40,431 nt of DNA from contig JAZBPJ010000046.1 in the NCBI GenBank assembly GCA_036351575.1, positions 1 through 40,431 on the forward strand, given 5' to 3'. The translations under genes and the position numbers were made by a program. Source of the DNA: JABDPF01 sp036351575 (GTDB lineage Bacteria; Pseudomonadota; Gammaproteobacteria; Xanthomonadales; SZUA-36). The notes under the pieces are model-generated. The model did not search any database. It worked only from the letters and a program-made list of their open reading frames with translations, and was not told where the DNA came from. This document shows positions 32,430 through 40,431 of this stretch, piece by piece; the first letter of the stretch is position 1, and every line of letters begins with the position of its first letter.

Positions 32430-34505
32430 TCAGTTTACGCTTTTTTGGGCTGCCTTGATGGCCTCCTTCATGCGCCCGGCGTGGTCGAGTTCCCAGGGCG
32501 GGAGCTCCGTCTCACCCTCTTTTAGGAAATGATTCATCCAGCGTTCCAGCCGCAGCGCATAGTCGAAACGGGCTGCCGCGCGGCTGTTGCCGTGCTTTTC
32601 ACCAGGGTAAAAAACGAGCCGCACGGGCGTGTCGGTGCGCACCTTGACGTGGCGGTACATTTCCATCGACTGCGACGGGTGCACGCGCGGATCCTCGGCG
32701 CCGTGCATGATCAGCAGCGGTGTTTCCACCTGGCCCGCGTAGTAGATCGGGCTGCGCTGCAGCAGCCACATCCAGTCGTCCCAGGGCCAGGCGCGCGCGT
32801 GCACGTTGTACATCTCCTTGGGGATGTCCGTGGTGCCGAACTTGGAAACCTGGTCGGAAATGCCGACGAAGGCCACCGCCGCCGCGAAGTGCCCGGTCAG
32901 CGCGCTGGCGGCCCACATCGAGGCGAAGCCCCCGTAGGAGCCGCCGGTGATGCCGGTGCGCTCCGGGTCGGCCAGCCCGGCTTCCACCAGGTGGCGCTTG
33001 GCGTCGACGATGTCGTCGAACTCGGCGCCGCCGTAGTCGTGCTGGCTCAGCATGGAAAATTCTACGCCGCGACCGGTGCTGCCGCGGTAGTTCGGAAAGG
33101 CCAGGATGTACCCCTGTTCCGCGAAGGTATGCGCCGGGCGCCCGTAGCTGACGTTCCACCCGTTCGAATAGTGCGCCTCGGGGCCGCCGTGGATGATCAT
33201 GATCAGCGGGTTGCCGCCCCGTTTCTTCTTGAACGGGTGCATGACCAGCATTTCAAGCTCGAGACCGTCACGCGCCGTATAGGTCATGACTTCCTGCCGC
33301 GCCAGCCGCCGCTCCTCGAGCAGCGGGTTGGAGTGCGTCAGCCGCAGCGGCTCCGCGCCGTTCTGCAGCAGGTAGACTTCCGGCGGGTGCTGCGGCGTAT
33401 CGGCGATCGCCGCCGCGGCCTGCAGGCCAGGCCAGGCGCTGATGCTGCGCACGATCGGGCCGCGGCCGGGCTCGCCGGACACTTCGCGCGGCTGCGAGAC
33501 CGCCACGCTGCCGGTCTCGCTCCAGACCCCGCGATGACCCAGCCAGGCGATGCGGTCGTTGCCGCTCCAGTAAAAACCGTTGACGTGTCCGCCGTAGGCC
33601 GGGAGCAGTTCCACGCGCTCACCGCCGCTTGCGGAGGCGGCGTAAAGCCGCCCTTCCCGCGGGTCATTGATACTCTCGGCGCCGACCCAGGCGATGCGCT
33701 GACCGTCCGGTGACCAGGCGAAATTACCCAGTTTGCCGACCAGGCCCATCTCGTTGCGGATTTTCGCGTTTTCCGCGGACACCACGAAAATGTCCCGCGA
33801 CATGTATTCGTCGTCGATCAGCGGCGTCGGCGCCAGGGCGACCGCGTAGTGTTCGCCGTCCGGCGCCCAGCTCAGCCGCGACGCCGATCCGGGGAGTTCG
33901 TGCTGCTTCGCTTCGCCCGATTCGACATCCAGCAGCCAGACATGCACCGGGGCGACGGATTCCTCGTAGACCTGCGCCTTGAACCCGTGGTCCTTGAGCG
34001 TTTTTTCTTCCCTGGGCGCCGGCTTCGTCGCCAGGAACGCGAGGCTGCGGCCATCCGGAGACGGGTAAATTTCCTTGACCGTCGATTTCGCCTCGTGGAT
34101 GACCTCCGCTTCACCGCCGTCGAGCGGGACGCGGTAGATGTCGGTGTGACTGGCCTTGGAATCGCGCTTGCCGACGAAGTAAATGTACCGTCCGTCCGGC
34201 GACCAGGCGTGCCTGGTGACCGTCACCTTGCCGGAAAAATAGGGTCGCGACTCGCCCGCCAGGTCCACGACGTGCAGTTGGCGCCAGGACAGCCCGTCCT
34301 TTTCAGTGTAAAGCGCCCGGGGCACCGTCAGGATGTAGGCGATTGCGTCACCGTTGGGGCTCATCAGGGCTCTTGAGGCCGTTTTCAGGGCGACCGTTTC
34401 TTCCAGCGAAAGGGCCGGCGCCTCGCGGGCGGGCAGATGAGTGGAAAAAAAGAAAACCAGCAGCAGTGCCAGGACGCCTGCGAGGCGTTTCGGGGGGAAA
34501 AACAT
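32430..34505 (-). CDS. Exported S9 family peptidase (dipeptidyl/acylaminoacyl peptidase type)
   Basis: Secreted or periplasmic prolyl-oligopeptidase-family enzyme of 691 residues. A signal peptide (LAGVLALLLVFFFSTHLPAR) is followed by a WD40-like beta-propeller (repeats such as WSPDGRYIYFVGKRD and SPDGRSLAFLATKPA) and a C-terminal hydrolase domain. The triad is Ser in GITGGSYGGFAS, Asp in MHGAEDPRVHPSQS and His in PGEKHGNSRAA. It should release dipeptides or N-acylated residues from peptides. ATG 34505 has GGAG six bases upstream; TTG at 34517 is an alternative four codons earlier. It lies between the DUF6502-like gene and the aldehyde dehydrogenase gene on the same strand. Confidence 0.93.
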   Translation of the reverse strand: MFFPPKRLAGVLALLLVFFFSTHLPAREAPALSLEETVALKTASRALMSPNGDAIAYILTVPRALYTEKDGLSWRQLHVVDLAGESRPYFSGKVTVTRHAWSPDGRYIYFVGKRDSKASHTDIYRVPLDGGEAEVIHEAKSTVKEIYPSPDGRSLAFLATKPAPREEKTLKDHGFKAQVYEESVAPVHVWLLDVESGEAKQHELPGSASRLSWAPDGEHYAVALAPTPLIDDEYMSRDIFVVSAENAKIRNEMGLVGKLGNFAWSPDGQRIAWVGAESINDPREGRLYAASASGGERVELLPAYGGHVNGFYWSGNDRIAWLGHRGVWSETGSVAVSQPREVSGEPGRGPIVRSISAWPGLQAAAAIADTPQHPPEVYLLQNGAEPLRLTHSNPLLEERRLARQEVMTYTARDGLELEMLVMHPFKKKRGGNPLIMIIHGGPEAHYSNGWNVSYGRPAHTFAEQGYILAFPNYRGSTGRGVEFSMLSQHDYGGAEFDDIVDAKRHLVEAGLADPERTGITGGSYGGFASMWAASALTGHFAAAVAFVGISDQVSKFGTTDIPKEMYNVHARAWPWDDWMWLLQRSPIYYAGQVETPLLIMHGAEDPRVHPSQSMEMYRHVKVRTDTPVRLVFYPGEKHGNSRAAARFDYALRLERWMNHFLKEGETELPPWELDHAGRMKEAIKAAQKSVN

Positions 34506-34607
34506 GAACGGCTCCAACTCGAAAATGACAGGGACGAAATTTCGGTTGACTCTACCGAAGAAACCGCCTTTGAATCAACCGCCCGAAAGCCTGAAAGAGG
34601 AGATCGA

Positions 34608-35489
34608 TCAGAAACCCCGCGTTTCGAAGAAATACAGCCCGGCGCCGGCGGTGACCTGGTCGTCCGCGGCCTCGCGTTCTTCGTAACGCTCAATCAGGCT
34701 GCGGACGTCCTCGTCGACCTGCGCAAGCAGGTTGGCCATCTCCTGCGCCAGCTTGTCGCGATTCCCGGGAGAAAGGCGGTGCGTCCAGCTGCCGCGCTGA
34801 AACAGCTTGTGTTCGCCAGCGTCGGCGAGGTTGGAATCAACCGTGCCCAGCAAATGGGCCGCGGCATCCAGTCCGAGCTTGATTTCACCCAGCTTTTGCC
34901 GGACTTCCAACGGCGCGAATTTGGATGTCAGCAGCCGGATCCGGCTGTCGTCGAGGATTTCGACCAGCCCGTTGCGCTGCATCCGGGCCGCGACCGACTG
35001 CACGGTCACGCCCCGTGTTCGAATCGACTCGCGAACCAGCGTTTCAAAGCTCGAACCCTCACCCCACAGTTCCAGCGTCAGCGGCTTGCCGGATTCCAGG
35101 TCGGAAAAGCGAGGATTGGAGGTCCACAACTCGATCACGCAGTTTTCGGTCGTCAGTTCGTCCAGGAATCCCGGGGCTTCGTGCAGCGGTTTGTTGTAGT
35201 CATTGCGGCTGCGGATCTGGGTCAGTTTGCGCGTGTCCAGGCCGGTCAGCACCGACAGGCCGGTCAGTGAGACTTTCTTTTCCGGGTTTTCCCGCCGAAG
35301 GTATTTCTCCGCCTCTTCGACGAAGGTTTTCTGGCCCAGTTCCATCAGGCTTACCAGCGAGATTTTGCCGATCATGATGCGAACGAAATTCCGCATGACG
35401 AATTCGATGGAGCGGGTCAGCGTGGCTGCTTCCCGGTAAGCCTCCCGGTCCGCGTCGGAACCGGCGAAATTTCTGCTCGCTGCAGTCAT
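34608..35489 (-). CDS. DUF6502-like protein
   Basis: Protein of 293 residues resembling the DUF6502 family. A basic helical N-terminus (FVMRNFVRIMIGKISLVSLMEL) precedes a helix-turn-helix-like segment VSLTGLSVLTGLDTRKLTQI near residue 80, and a second winged-helix-like part GVTVQSVAARMQRNGLVEIL near 165. The end FFETRGF, with mixed charged helices before it, fits the family. A DNA-binding role is plausible but unproven. ATG 35489 has a strong AGGAGAG ribosome-binding site. A candidate promoter lies upstream. The gene stands alone between the S9 peptidase and the acyl-CoA synthetase genes. Confidence 0.65.
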   Translation of the reverse strand: MTAASRNFAGSDADREAYREAATLTRSIEFVMRNFVRIMIGKISLVSLMELGQKTFVEEAEKYLRRENPEKKVSLTGLSVLTGLDTRKLTQIRSRNDYNKPLHEAPGFLDELTTENCVIELWTSNPRFSDLESGKPLTLELWGEGSSFETLVRESIRTRGVTVQSVAARMQRNGLVEILDDSRIRLLTSKFAPLEVRQKLGEIKLGLDAAAHLLGTVDSNLADAGEHKLFQRGSWTHRLSPGNRDKLAQEMANLLAQVDEDVRSLIERYEEREAADDQVTAGAGLYFFETRGF

Positions 35490-35524
35490 GATCGTGCTCT
35501 CCTGGGCACTCGTTGGGCGCCCGC

Positions 35525-35554
35525 ATTATGACACTACATTGACATCGATGGAAA
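35525..35554 (-). promoter_or_regulatory. Candidate sigma-70 promoter for the DUF6502-like gene
   Basis: On the minus strand, TTTCCA (35549-35554) and CATAAT (35525-35530) are separated by 18 bases, a weak -35 and a good -10. They lie 36-65 bases before the start of the DUF6502-like gene. Assigned by eye. Confidence 0.35.
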
Positions 35555-35626
35555 ACCCGTTCTGAAACGTACAACCGTGCCGCCCCGCAACAAAAGCCGG
35601 GAAATCTCTTGTCTGTTCAGCTTAAT

Positions 35627-37996
35627 TCAGCCGAAGCGCCGCTTGATATCCACCCAGCGGCAAAGCGCACGCACCGCGCGGTCAGCTGACCGGAACACGG
35701 GCAGCCCGCCGGCCTTGAGCGCCTCGGCCAGGGGATCGAACAACTCGCCCGAATCGATCACCGCGACCACCGGTTTTTCGCTGGCAAGTGCCGCTCTCGG
35801 CAGCAGCCGCGCGATGGAGCCGGGCGAATGGATCGACTCCGCGTGGCCCACGCCGGGCGGCAGCGTCTGCAGCGCCGGCGTCAGCGGCACGATGCCGACG
35901 ACGGCCAGGTCGATTCCCGCGTCCGACAGGATTTCCACCAGCATGTCCGAGAACACGGTGTCATTGGTCATCGGTGTCACGTCGAAGGGGTTTTTCACGT
36001 CGACCAGGGCGTCCAGCCCGTTGTCGCTGAGGGTCTTGGCCAGCGCCTCCTCGGTGCGCGCCCCGAAAGCGGGCAGAACCAGTTCGGCGCCGTGCGAACG
36101 AATGGAATCGGCCATGCCGACCGCCTCGTAACCCGCGTTCGATATGGCCGCCAGCCGGTTGCCGCCGACCTGCTTGCCGCGCAACGGCAGCGTGATACGC
36201 AGGAAATCGCTGAATTCACCGAAGTCCGCGGCCACGAATGCACCGGCCTGCTCGATTGCGTTTTCGCACACGGCGTAGTCGCCGGCAACCGATGCCGTGT
36301 GCCCGGCCGTCGCGGAACGGCCCTCGGATGTCCTTCCCGCCTTGTAAAACACCACGTCTTTGCCCAGCGCCACGGCCTCTTTCACCGCCGCCGCGAAAGC
36401 GTAACCGTCGCAGGGCCGGAAACCCTCGACGTAGACGGCGAACACCTCGATACGCGGATCGTCTTTCAGGTAGGACAGCAGGTCGCCTGCCGTCAGGTCG
36501 AGCTGGTTGCCGATGGACAGGGCGTAAGTCGGGTTCAGCCAGGGCTCGTCGCTGAGCGTGGAAATGATGAAAGCGCCGGACTGCGAAATGAAGCACAGCC
36601 CGCTGGCATCGTCGAAACCCTTTTTCGGCAGCTTGATTTCCGGAATGAACATCGTGTCGTAGCGCCCGGGCCGTGAAATCACGCCCAGCGAGTTGCCGCC
36701 GAGAAACAGCGGGCCTCCGGAATCGCCCAGGTGCGCCTCGTGGATGCGCTGCATCAGTCCTTCGGCCAGCTCACCGCTGCCCTGTTTTTCACCGATGCCG
36801 CCCGGAACCAGGATGACCGTCTCGGCGCGGTCGTGCTCGATCAGGTCATCCACGACGGCCGGGACCTCGGCGGCGCCGACCGCCACCACGAAGAGGTCCA
36901 CTTTTTCAGGCAGCGCGGCTACCGACGGCACGCAGGCGACGCCGTCGATCTCCTGAGCCGAAGGGTGAACCACGTGCAGCCGGCCCTTTTCAAAACCGCC
37001 TTCCAGCATGTTGCCCAGGATGATGCGGCCCATGTTGTGGCTGCGGGGCGAAACACCGATGACCGCGGCCGAGCGCGGCTCCAGCATGTGCCCGAGCTTG
37101 TCCACGGGACGAGCAGCCCGGCGCGCGACGGCCGGGCGAAAACGGCACACGCCGTCCAGCGGCGCGAGGCGGCCGCCCTCGGCAACGAAGGGGTTGACCT
37201 CGAAATCGTCCAGGAAATAGCGCGCTTCCGGGTTCATGCCGGAAAAGCGGTTGGCCAGGTCGATAAAGGCCTGGAAGCAGTTGATCAGCGTCTGGTCGTC
37301 GACCAGTTTTCGGGAGCCGCGCATGGCCCCGCTGAGGCGCTCGTAACTCAGCGTGGAACGGAACAGTTCAAAGAACTGCCGCCCGTCGATGGTGCCGGTC
37401 GGCGCGATGGCGACCGCCGCGCCCTTGCGGGTCGCGCGCGCCAGGATTTCCATTTCGACGCCGCCCAGGCCGGCCGAGATGACCGGCCCGAATTCGGCCG
37501 TCGAACGGATGCCGACGAACAGCTCGGTGGCGAATCCCTGCGAATCGGGCGTCACGAAGGAAGCCAGAAGAATGCCGGCGATGCGGTCGGCGACACGCTG
37601 CTCCAGCCCGCGCCCGCGGCGGCCGGCGAGCGCCGGCGGCGCTTCGCCTTCGTGGCCTTCCAGGTAGGCCGCGTAGGTCTCCGGCACTTCGCGCTTCATC
37701 AGCTCGAAGGCGGCTTCCACCGCGCCGTATTCACGCGCGACGATGCGGATGCCCCGGGCCTCGGTCTTGTGGGTGATATCCGGCGAGACCACCTTCAGCA
37801 CGACGCGGTCGCCGCTCAGCTGCTCCAGGTCCGCCGCGGTCGGATGCCCGTTGAAGGGGATCAGCCGGCTGGCCGGGGCCGCCTGGGCGCCGATCGCTTC
37901 GAGGATGCCGTAGCATTCGTGTTCGTACAGGATTTTTCGACCCTCGGCGTCTGCGGCGGCAAGGATTTCTTCGATTTTCACGGTATTCATATTCAT
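35627..37996 (-). CDS. Fused ADP-forming acyl-CoA synthetase (acetate-CoA ligase family)
   Basis: Single-chain NDP-forming acyl-CoA synthetase of 789 residues. It converts an acyl-CoA, ADP and phosphate to acid, CoA and ATP. Domain order is beta-alpha: an ATP-grasp domain (about 15-290, with VVLKVVSPDITHKTEARGI and FGPVISAGLGGVEMEIL), a CoA-binding Rossmann domain (about 305-430, AAVIGVSPRSHNMG) and ligase domains. The phosphohistidine is in SATAGHTASVAGD near residue 575. No acetyltransferase domain is present, so this is not a Pat-type protein. ATG 37996 lies one base past the iorB stop. Together with IorAB it should take arylacetyl-CoA to arylacetate with substrate-level ATP synthesis, as in archaeal amino-acid fermenters. 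The exact acyl preference is inferred from context. Confidence 0.9.
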   Translation of the reverse strand: MNMNTVKIEEILAAADAEGRKILYEHECYGILEAIGAQAAPASRLIPFNGHPTAADLEQLSGDRVVLKVVSPDITHKTEARGIRIVAREYGAVEAAFELMKREVPETYAAYLEGHEGEAPPALAGRRGRGLEQRVADRIAGILLASFVTPDSQGFATELFVGIRSTAEFGPVISAGLGGVEMEILARATRKGAAVAIAPTGTIDGRQFFELFRSTLSYERLSGAMRGSRKLVDDQTLINCFQAFIDLANRFSGMNPEARYFLDDFEVNPFVAEGGRLAPLDGVCRFRPAVARRAARPVDKLGHMLEPRSAAVIGVSPRSHNMGRIILGNMLEGGFEKGRLHVVHPSAQEIDGVACVPSVAALPEKVDLFVVAVGAAEVPAVVDDLIEHDRAETVILVPGGIGEKQGSGELAEGLMQRIHEAHLGDSGGPLFLGGNSLGVISRPGRYDTMFIPEIKLPKKGFDDASGLCFISQSGAFIISTLSDEPWLNPTYALSIGNQLDLTAGDLLSYLKDDPRIEVFAVYVEGFRPCDGYAFAAAVKEAVALGKDVVFYKAGRTSEGRSATAGHTASVAGDYAVCENAIEQAGAFVAADFGEFSDFLRITLPLRGKQVGGNRLAAISNAGYEAVGMADSIRSHGAELVLPAFGARTEEALAKTLSDNGLDALVDVKNPFDVTPMTNDTVFSDMLVEILSDAGIDLAVVGIVPLTPALQTLPPGVGHAESIHSPGSIARLLPRAALASEKPVVAVIDSGELFDPLAEALKAGGLPVFRSADRAVRALCRWVDIKRRFG

Positions 37997-37997
37997 T

Positions 37998-38765
37998 TCA
38001 TGCTGCCTCGGCTACGCGGTCGCAGGCCACCGTTCCCTCTTCGGCGAGCACGGCTTCCAGGCGCGCCGTGCCGTCCGTCACGGCCTCGGCCCAGGCCGCG
38101 GCGTGGGTCACGTCGATGGTCTCCGGGTCGAACTTGTTGACCAGTTCGAGCGCGGCCCGCTTGGGCACGCCCGCATCGGCCAGGGCACGGAAAAACTGCC
38201 CCGCCGCGCGCCCGAAACGGAAGGCGCGCTGGTTCACCGCCACGATTTTTGTCCCCTTGCGCTCGAACAGCTTTTCGACGAACACGAGCATGCGCTCTAC
38301 CTCGAAGTCCAGCATGGAAGAAGCGGCGCCGACCGTGACCATGTTCTGGGAACGCCGGTTGCCCGCGGCGCGCGCGAAGTGCGCGGTGTCGACCATCACG
38401 ACGTGCTCCAGCGCGGCGAGCCGGTCGAGCAATTCGTCGTTGCCGGGGTAGTTGGGAATGTTCACGAAGGGTGTGGTGCTGGTCACGATCCAGCCGTCCG
38501 GCGCCAGGAAATGCTGGTAGCGCAGGGCCTCCAGCGGTTCCACCGAAAGCACCATGTCGGCCTTGCCGGTGGGGATGATATCGGACCAGATTTGCGCGTC
38601 ACCGTAGCGCAGGTTGGACTGCACGGCCCCGCCGCGCTGCGCCATGCCGTGCACCTCGGCCTGCTTGAAATGAAAACCCGCGTCCATCGCGGCGTTGTCG
38701 ATCACGAACGCGATGGACAGGATGCCCTGCCCGCCCACGCCCGCGAGAATGATGTTCTTTTCCAT
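37998..38765 (-). CDS. iorB: Indolepyruvate oxidoreductase subunit beta
   Basis: Gamma-domain subunit (255 residues) of 2-oxoacid oxidoreductases. The N-terminus NIILAGVGGQGILSIAFVID is the hallmark, followed by EVHGMAQRGGAVQSNLRYG, which contacts CoA or the partner subunit. ATG 38765 is chosen because a GAAGGAAGG ribosome-binding site precedes it and the protein then begins MEKNIILAG; the frame extends to 38816 inside iorA. It lies 13 bases after the iorA stop and 1 base before the ADP-forming synthetase gene. The C-terminal 60 residues form a helical extension. Known IorAB oxidises indole-, phenyl- and hydroxyphenylpyruvate. Confidence 0.93.
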   Translation of the reverse strand: MEKNIILAGVGGQGILSIAFVIDNAAMDAGFHFKQAEVHGMAQRGGAVQSNLRYGDAQIWSDIIPTGKADMVLSVEPLEALRYQHFLAPDGWIVTSTTPFVNIPNYPGNDELLDRLAALEHVVMVDTAHFARAAGNRRSQNMVTVGAASSMLDFEVERMLVFVEKLFERKGTKIVAVNQRAFRFGRAAGQFFRALADAGVPKRAALELVNKFDPETIDVTHAAAWAEAVTDGTARLEAVLAEEGTVACDRVAEAA

Positions 38766-38778
38766 GCTGCGCCTTCCT

Positions 38779-40362
38779 TCAGACCGCCTTGCGTTTCTGG
38801 GCCTCGATGCAGGCACGCCGGGCGATGATCACGCTCGGCCCTTCGTGCGCGAGTTCCTCTTTGAGCACCGCCACGTTCTGCTCGTGGTTGCGCGGTATCG
38901 GCTCGATCACTCGGAAATGCTCTTCGGCGATGCCGGTGCCCAGGATGATCTGGTCCAGGGTCTGGCCGGTCGACATCGAGCGCTGGGTGCCGGTCATCGC
39001 CACCGTGCTGTTGTCCACGACCAGGACGTTGAAATTGACGTTCTGCTGCACCGCCGACATCAGCGGCGTAATGCCGCCGTGCGCGAAAGTGCTGTCGCCG
39101 ATCGCCGCGACGGCCGGTGAATAGCCGGCGTGCGCCGCGCCGGCCGCCATGCCGATCGAGGCGCCCATGGCCACGCAGCTGTGTACCGCCTCCAGCGGCG
39201 GCAGCGCGGCCAGCGCGTAGCAGCCGATGTCCGAGAACACCTGGGCGTCGGCGTGTTCGGAAAGCGCGGCGTTCAGCGCTTTGAACGAGTCGGTGTGCGG
39301 GCAGCCCTGGCACAGCGCCGGGGGCCGGCCGGACAGGCCCTCAGCCGGCGCGCAGGCCGTCGGCAGGGGTTCCTTGCGCAGCGCGGCGCGCACGATATCC
39401 GGATTGAGCTCACCGGTGCGGGGAACATCCCCGGTCATGCGGCCGCGCACCTCGACGCCTTCGATGCCGAACAGGCCGCGGACCGAGGTTTCCACCAGCG
39501 GGTAGCCATCTTCAATGATCAGCAGGTCGTCGACGTGCTTGACCAGTTGGCGGATCTTTTCGACCGGCAGCGGGTATTGGCAAATCGAGAGAATCGAGTA
39601 GTCGTGGTCCTGCTCGAGGTTTTCGTAGAGGTAGTTGCCGGCCAGCCCGCAGGCGATGACTCCCTTGCTGCCGCGCAGGTCCAGGGGATTGCGCGGGCTC
39701 GCCTCGGCCCGGCTCAGCAGTTCGGGCTGCTTGTCGGTCAGTTCCCGGTACTGCACCCGCGCGTTGGCCGGGAGGAGGGTCCACTTGCTGATCTTCTTGT
39801 CCGGCCGGAGTTCGTTCTGCGGCCTCGGCTCGCGCGTGGCCACCGCCGTGCGGCTGTGCGCGATGCGCGTGACCAGGCGGACCATGACCGGCACCTTCAG
39901 TTCCTCGCTGAGGTCAAAGGCCTCGAACATGATGTCGTAACACTCCTGCTGGTTGCGCGGCTCCAGGCAGGGAATCATCGCGAACTGGGCGAAGTAGCGG
40001 CTGTCCTGCTCGTTCTGCGAGGAGTGCATGCCGGGGTCGTCGGCGACCGCCAGCACGAGGCCGCCGTTGGTGCCGGTGATCGCCGAGTTCATGAAGGCAT
40101 CGGCGGCCACGTTCAGGCCGACGTGTTTCATGCACACAAGGACTCTTTTACCGGCCCAGCTGACGCCCAGCGCTTCCTCGTAGGCCACTTTTTCGTTGGT
40201 CGACCAGAAGGCGTGAACGTCACCGGCCTTGCGCGTGCGGCGCTCGATAAATTCGAAAATCTCGGTCGAGGGCGTTCCGGGATAACCGTAAACACCGCTC
40301 AGGCCGGCATGGATGGCGCCGAGACCGATGGCCTCGTCACCCAACAGGATTTCTTTGTTCAT
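38779..40362 (-). CDS. iorA: Indolepyruvate oxidoreductase subunit alpha lacking the ferredoxin domain
   Basis: TPP-dependent catalytic subunit (527 residues) for oxidative decarboxylation of arylpyruvates to arylacetyl-CoA. The N-terminal domain begins MNKEILLGDEAIGLGAIHAG with YGYPGTPSTEI. A transketolase-like middle (EDGYPLVETSVRG) and the TPP domain follow, with LCQGCPHTDSFKAL, GDSTFAHGGITPLM and VVDNSTVAMTGTQ. The chain stops at RRACIEAQKRKAV. Many IorA proteins are about 100 residues longer and end in a two-[4Fe-4S] ferredoxin domain; that domain is absent and no frame downstream supplies it. Electrons must leave by another route, or this is a ferredoxin-less subtype. A GGAAGGG ribosome-binding site supports ATG 40362. 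It is first in the iorA-iorB-synthetase operon. Confidence 0.92.
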   Translation of the reverse strand: MNKEILLGDEAIGLGAIHAGLSGVYGYPGTPSTEIFEFIERRTRKAGDVHAFWSTNEKVAYEEALGVSWAGKRVLVCMKHVGLNVAADAFMNSAITGTNGGLVLAVADDPGMHSSQNEQDSRYFAQFAMIPCLEPRNQQECYDIMFEAFDLSEELKVPVMVRLVTRIAHSRTAVATREPRPQNELRPDKKISKWTLLPANARVQYRELTDKQPELLSRAEASPRNPLDLRGSKGVIACGLAGNYLYENLEQDHDYSILSICQYPLPVEKIRQLVKHVDDLLIIEDGYPLVETSVRGLFGIEGVEVRGRMTGDVPRTGELNPDIVRAALRKEPLPTACAPAEGLSGRPPALCQGCPHTDSFKALNAALSEHADAQVFSDIGCYALAALPPLEAVHSCVAMGASIGMAAGAAHAGYSPAVAAIGDSTFAHGGITPLMSAVQQNVNFNVLVVDNSTVAMTGTQRSMSTGQTLDQIILGTGIAEEHFRVIEPIPRNHEQNVAVLKEELAHEGPSVIIARRACIEAQKRKAV

Positions 40363-40431
40363 GTGTGCCCTTCCCGCGCCCGTGAACCAGACGTCCCGAG
40401 CGCAACGATCAGGAGTGGATTCGAATATCCG

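Noticed and set aside
36731..38140. 469-codon plus-strand frame opposite the acyl-CoA synthetase and iorB
   Set aside because: It crosses two clearly real minus-strand genes and shows no domain.
1..40431. tRNA genes, CRISPR arrays, prophage or transposase genes
   Set aside because: No cloverleaf with a GTTCRANNC T-arm in intergenic DNA, no regularly spaced short repeats and no transposase or phage protein was seen by eye. A tRNAscan-SE or Infernal run could still reveal something small.

Overview
The window reads as chromosomal DNA of a high-GC gammaproteobacterium. The cytochrome bd operon carries the gammaproteobacterial accessory genes cydP, cydX and ybgE. The secreted prolyl-oligopeptidase-type peptidases, TAT-exported molybdo-hydroxylase and arylpyruvate catabolism suggest an aerobic or microaerobic, protein- and amino-acid-using heterotroph. 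A more exact placement (for example near Woeseiales, Chromatiales or Xanthomonadales) is inference. No tRNA, rRNA, CRISPR array, phage or insertion sequence was seen.

Layout. 1-2.9 kb: oligopeptidase B and an overlapping methyltransferase gene. 2.9-3.1 kb: copy 1 of a structured repeat. 3.1-5.6 kb: a sulfatase-fold protein without the catalytic Cys, divergent from an AEC-type transporter gene. 5.7-10 kb: a large dikinase-like protein (PPDK ATP-binding plus phosphohistidine domains) divergent from a guanylate-kinase-like gene. 10.1-11.6 kb: gnd. 11.6-15.9 kb: a two-subunit molybdenum hydroxylase divergent from a cytochrome c/PQQ sugar dehydrogenase fusion. A perfect 14-bp inverted repeat then precedes a convergent glutamine synthetase gene (to 17.3 kb). 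17.5-18.1 kb: a parDE toxin-antitoxin pair with an operator-like palindrome. 18.2-21.3 kb: an FAD dehydrogenase and pepD, convergent on a strong shared terminator.

21.4-27.3 kb is the most interesting region. A sigma-54 activator has the three-cysteine sensor spacing of the sulfane-sulfur sensor FisR. It is divergent from an operon of a persulfide-dioxygenase-like protein, cydP, cydA, cydB, cydX, ybgE and a small His/Cys-rich ORF. A perfect sigma-54 promoter lies in front of the operon and a 14-bp palindrome sits upstream of it, next to the regulator's start. I infer a circuit in which reactive sulfur switches respiration to the sulfide-resistant bd oxidase.

27.3-40.4 kb is all on the minus strand. 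It holds an NhaC antiporter, copy 2 of the structured repeat, a sulfotransferase, a membrane protein, a hemolysin III homologue, an aldehyde dehydrogenase, an S9 peptidase, a DUF6502-like protein, and an operon iorA-iorB-acyl-CoA synthetase (ADP-forming). That last operon should convert arylpyruvates from aromatic amino acids into aryl acids with ATP formation. Peptidases, pepD, iorAB and the ADP-forming ligase together fit growth on peptides.
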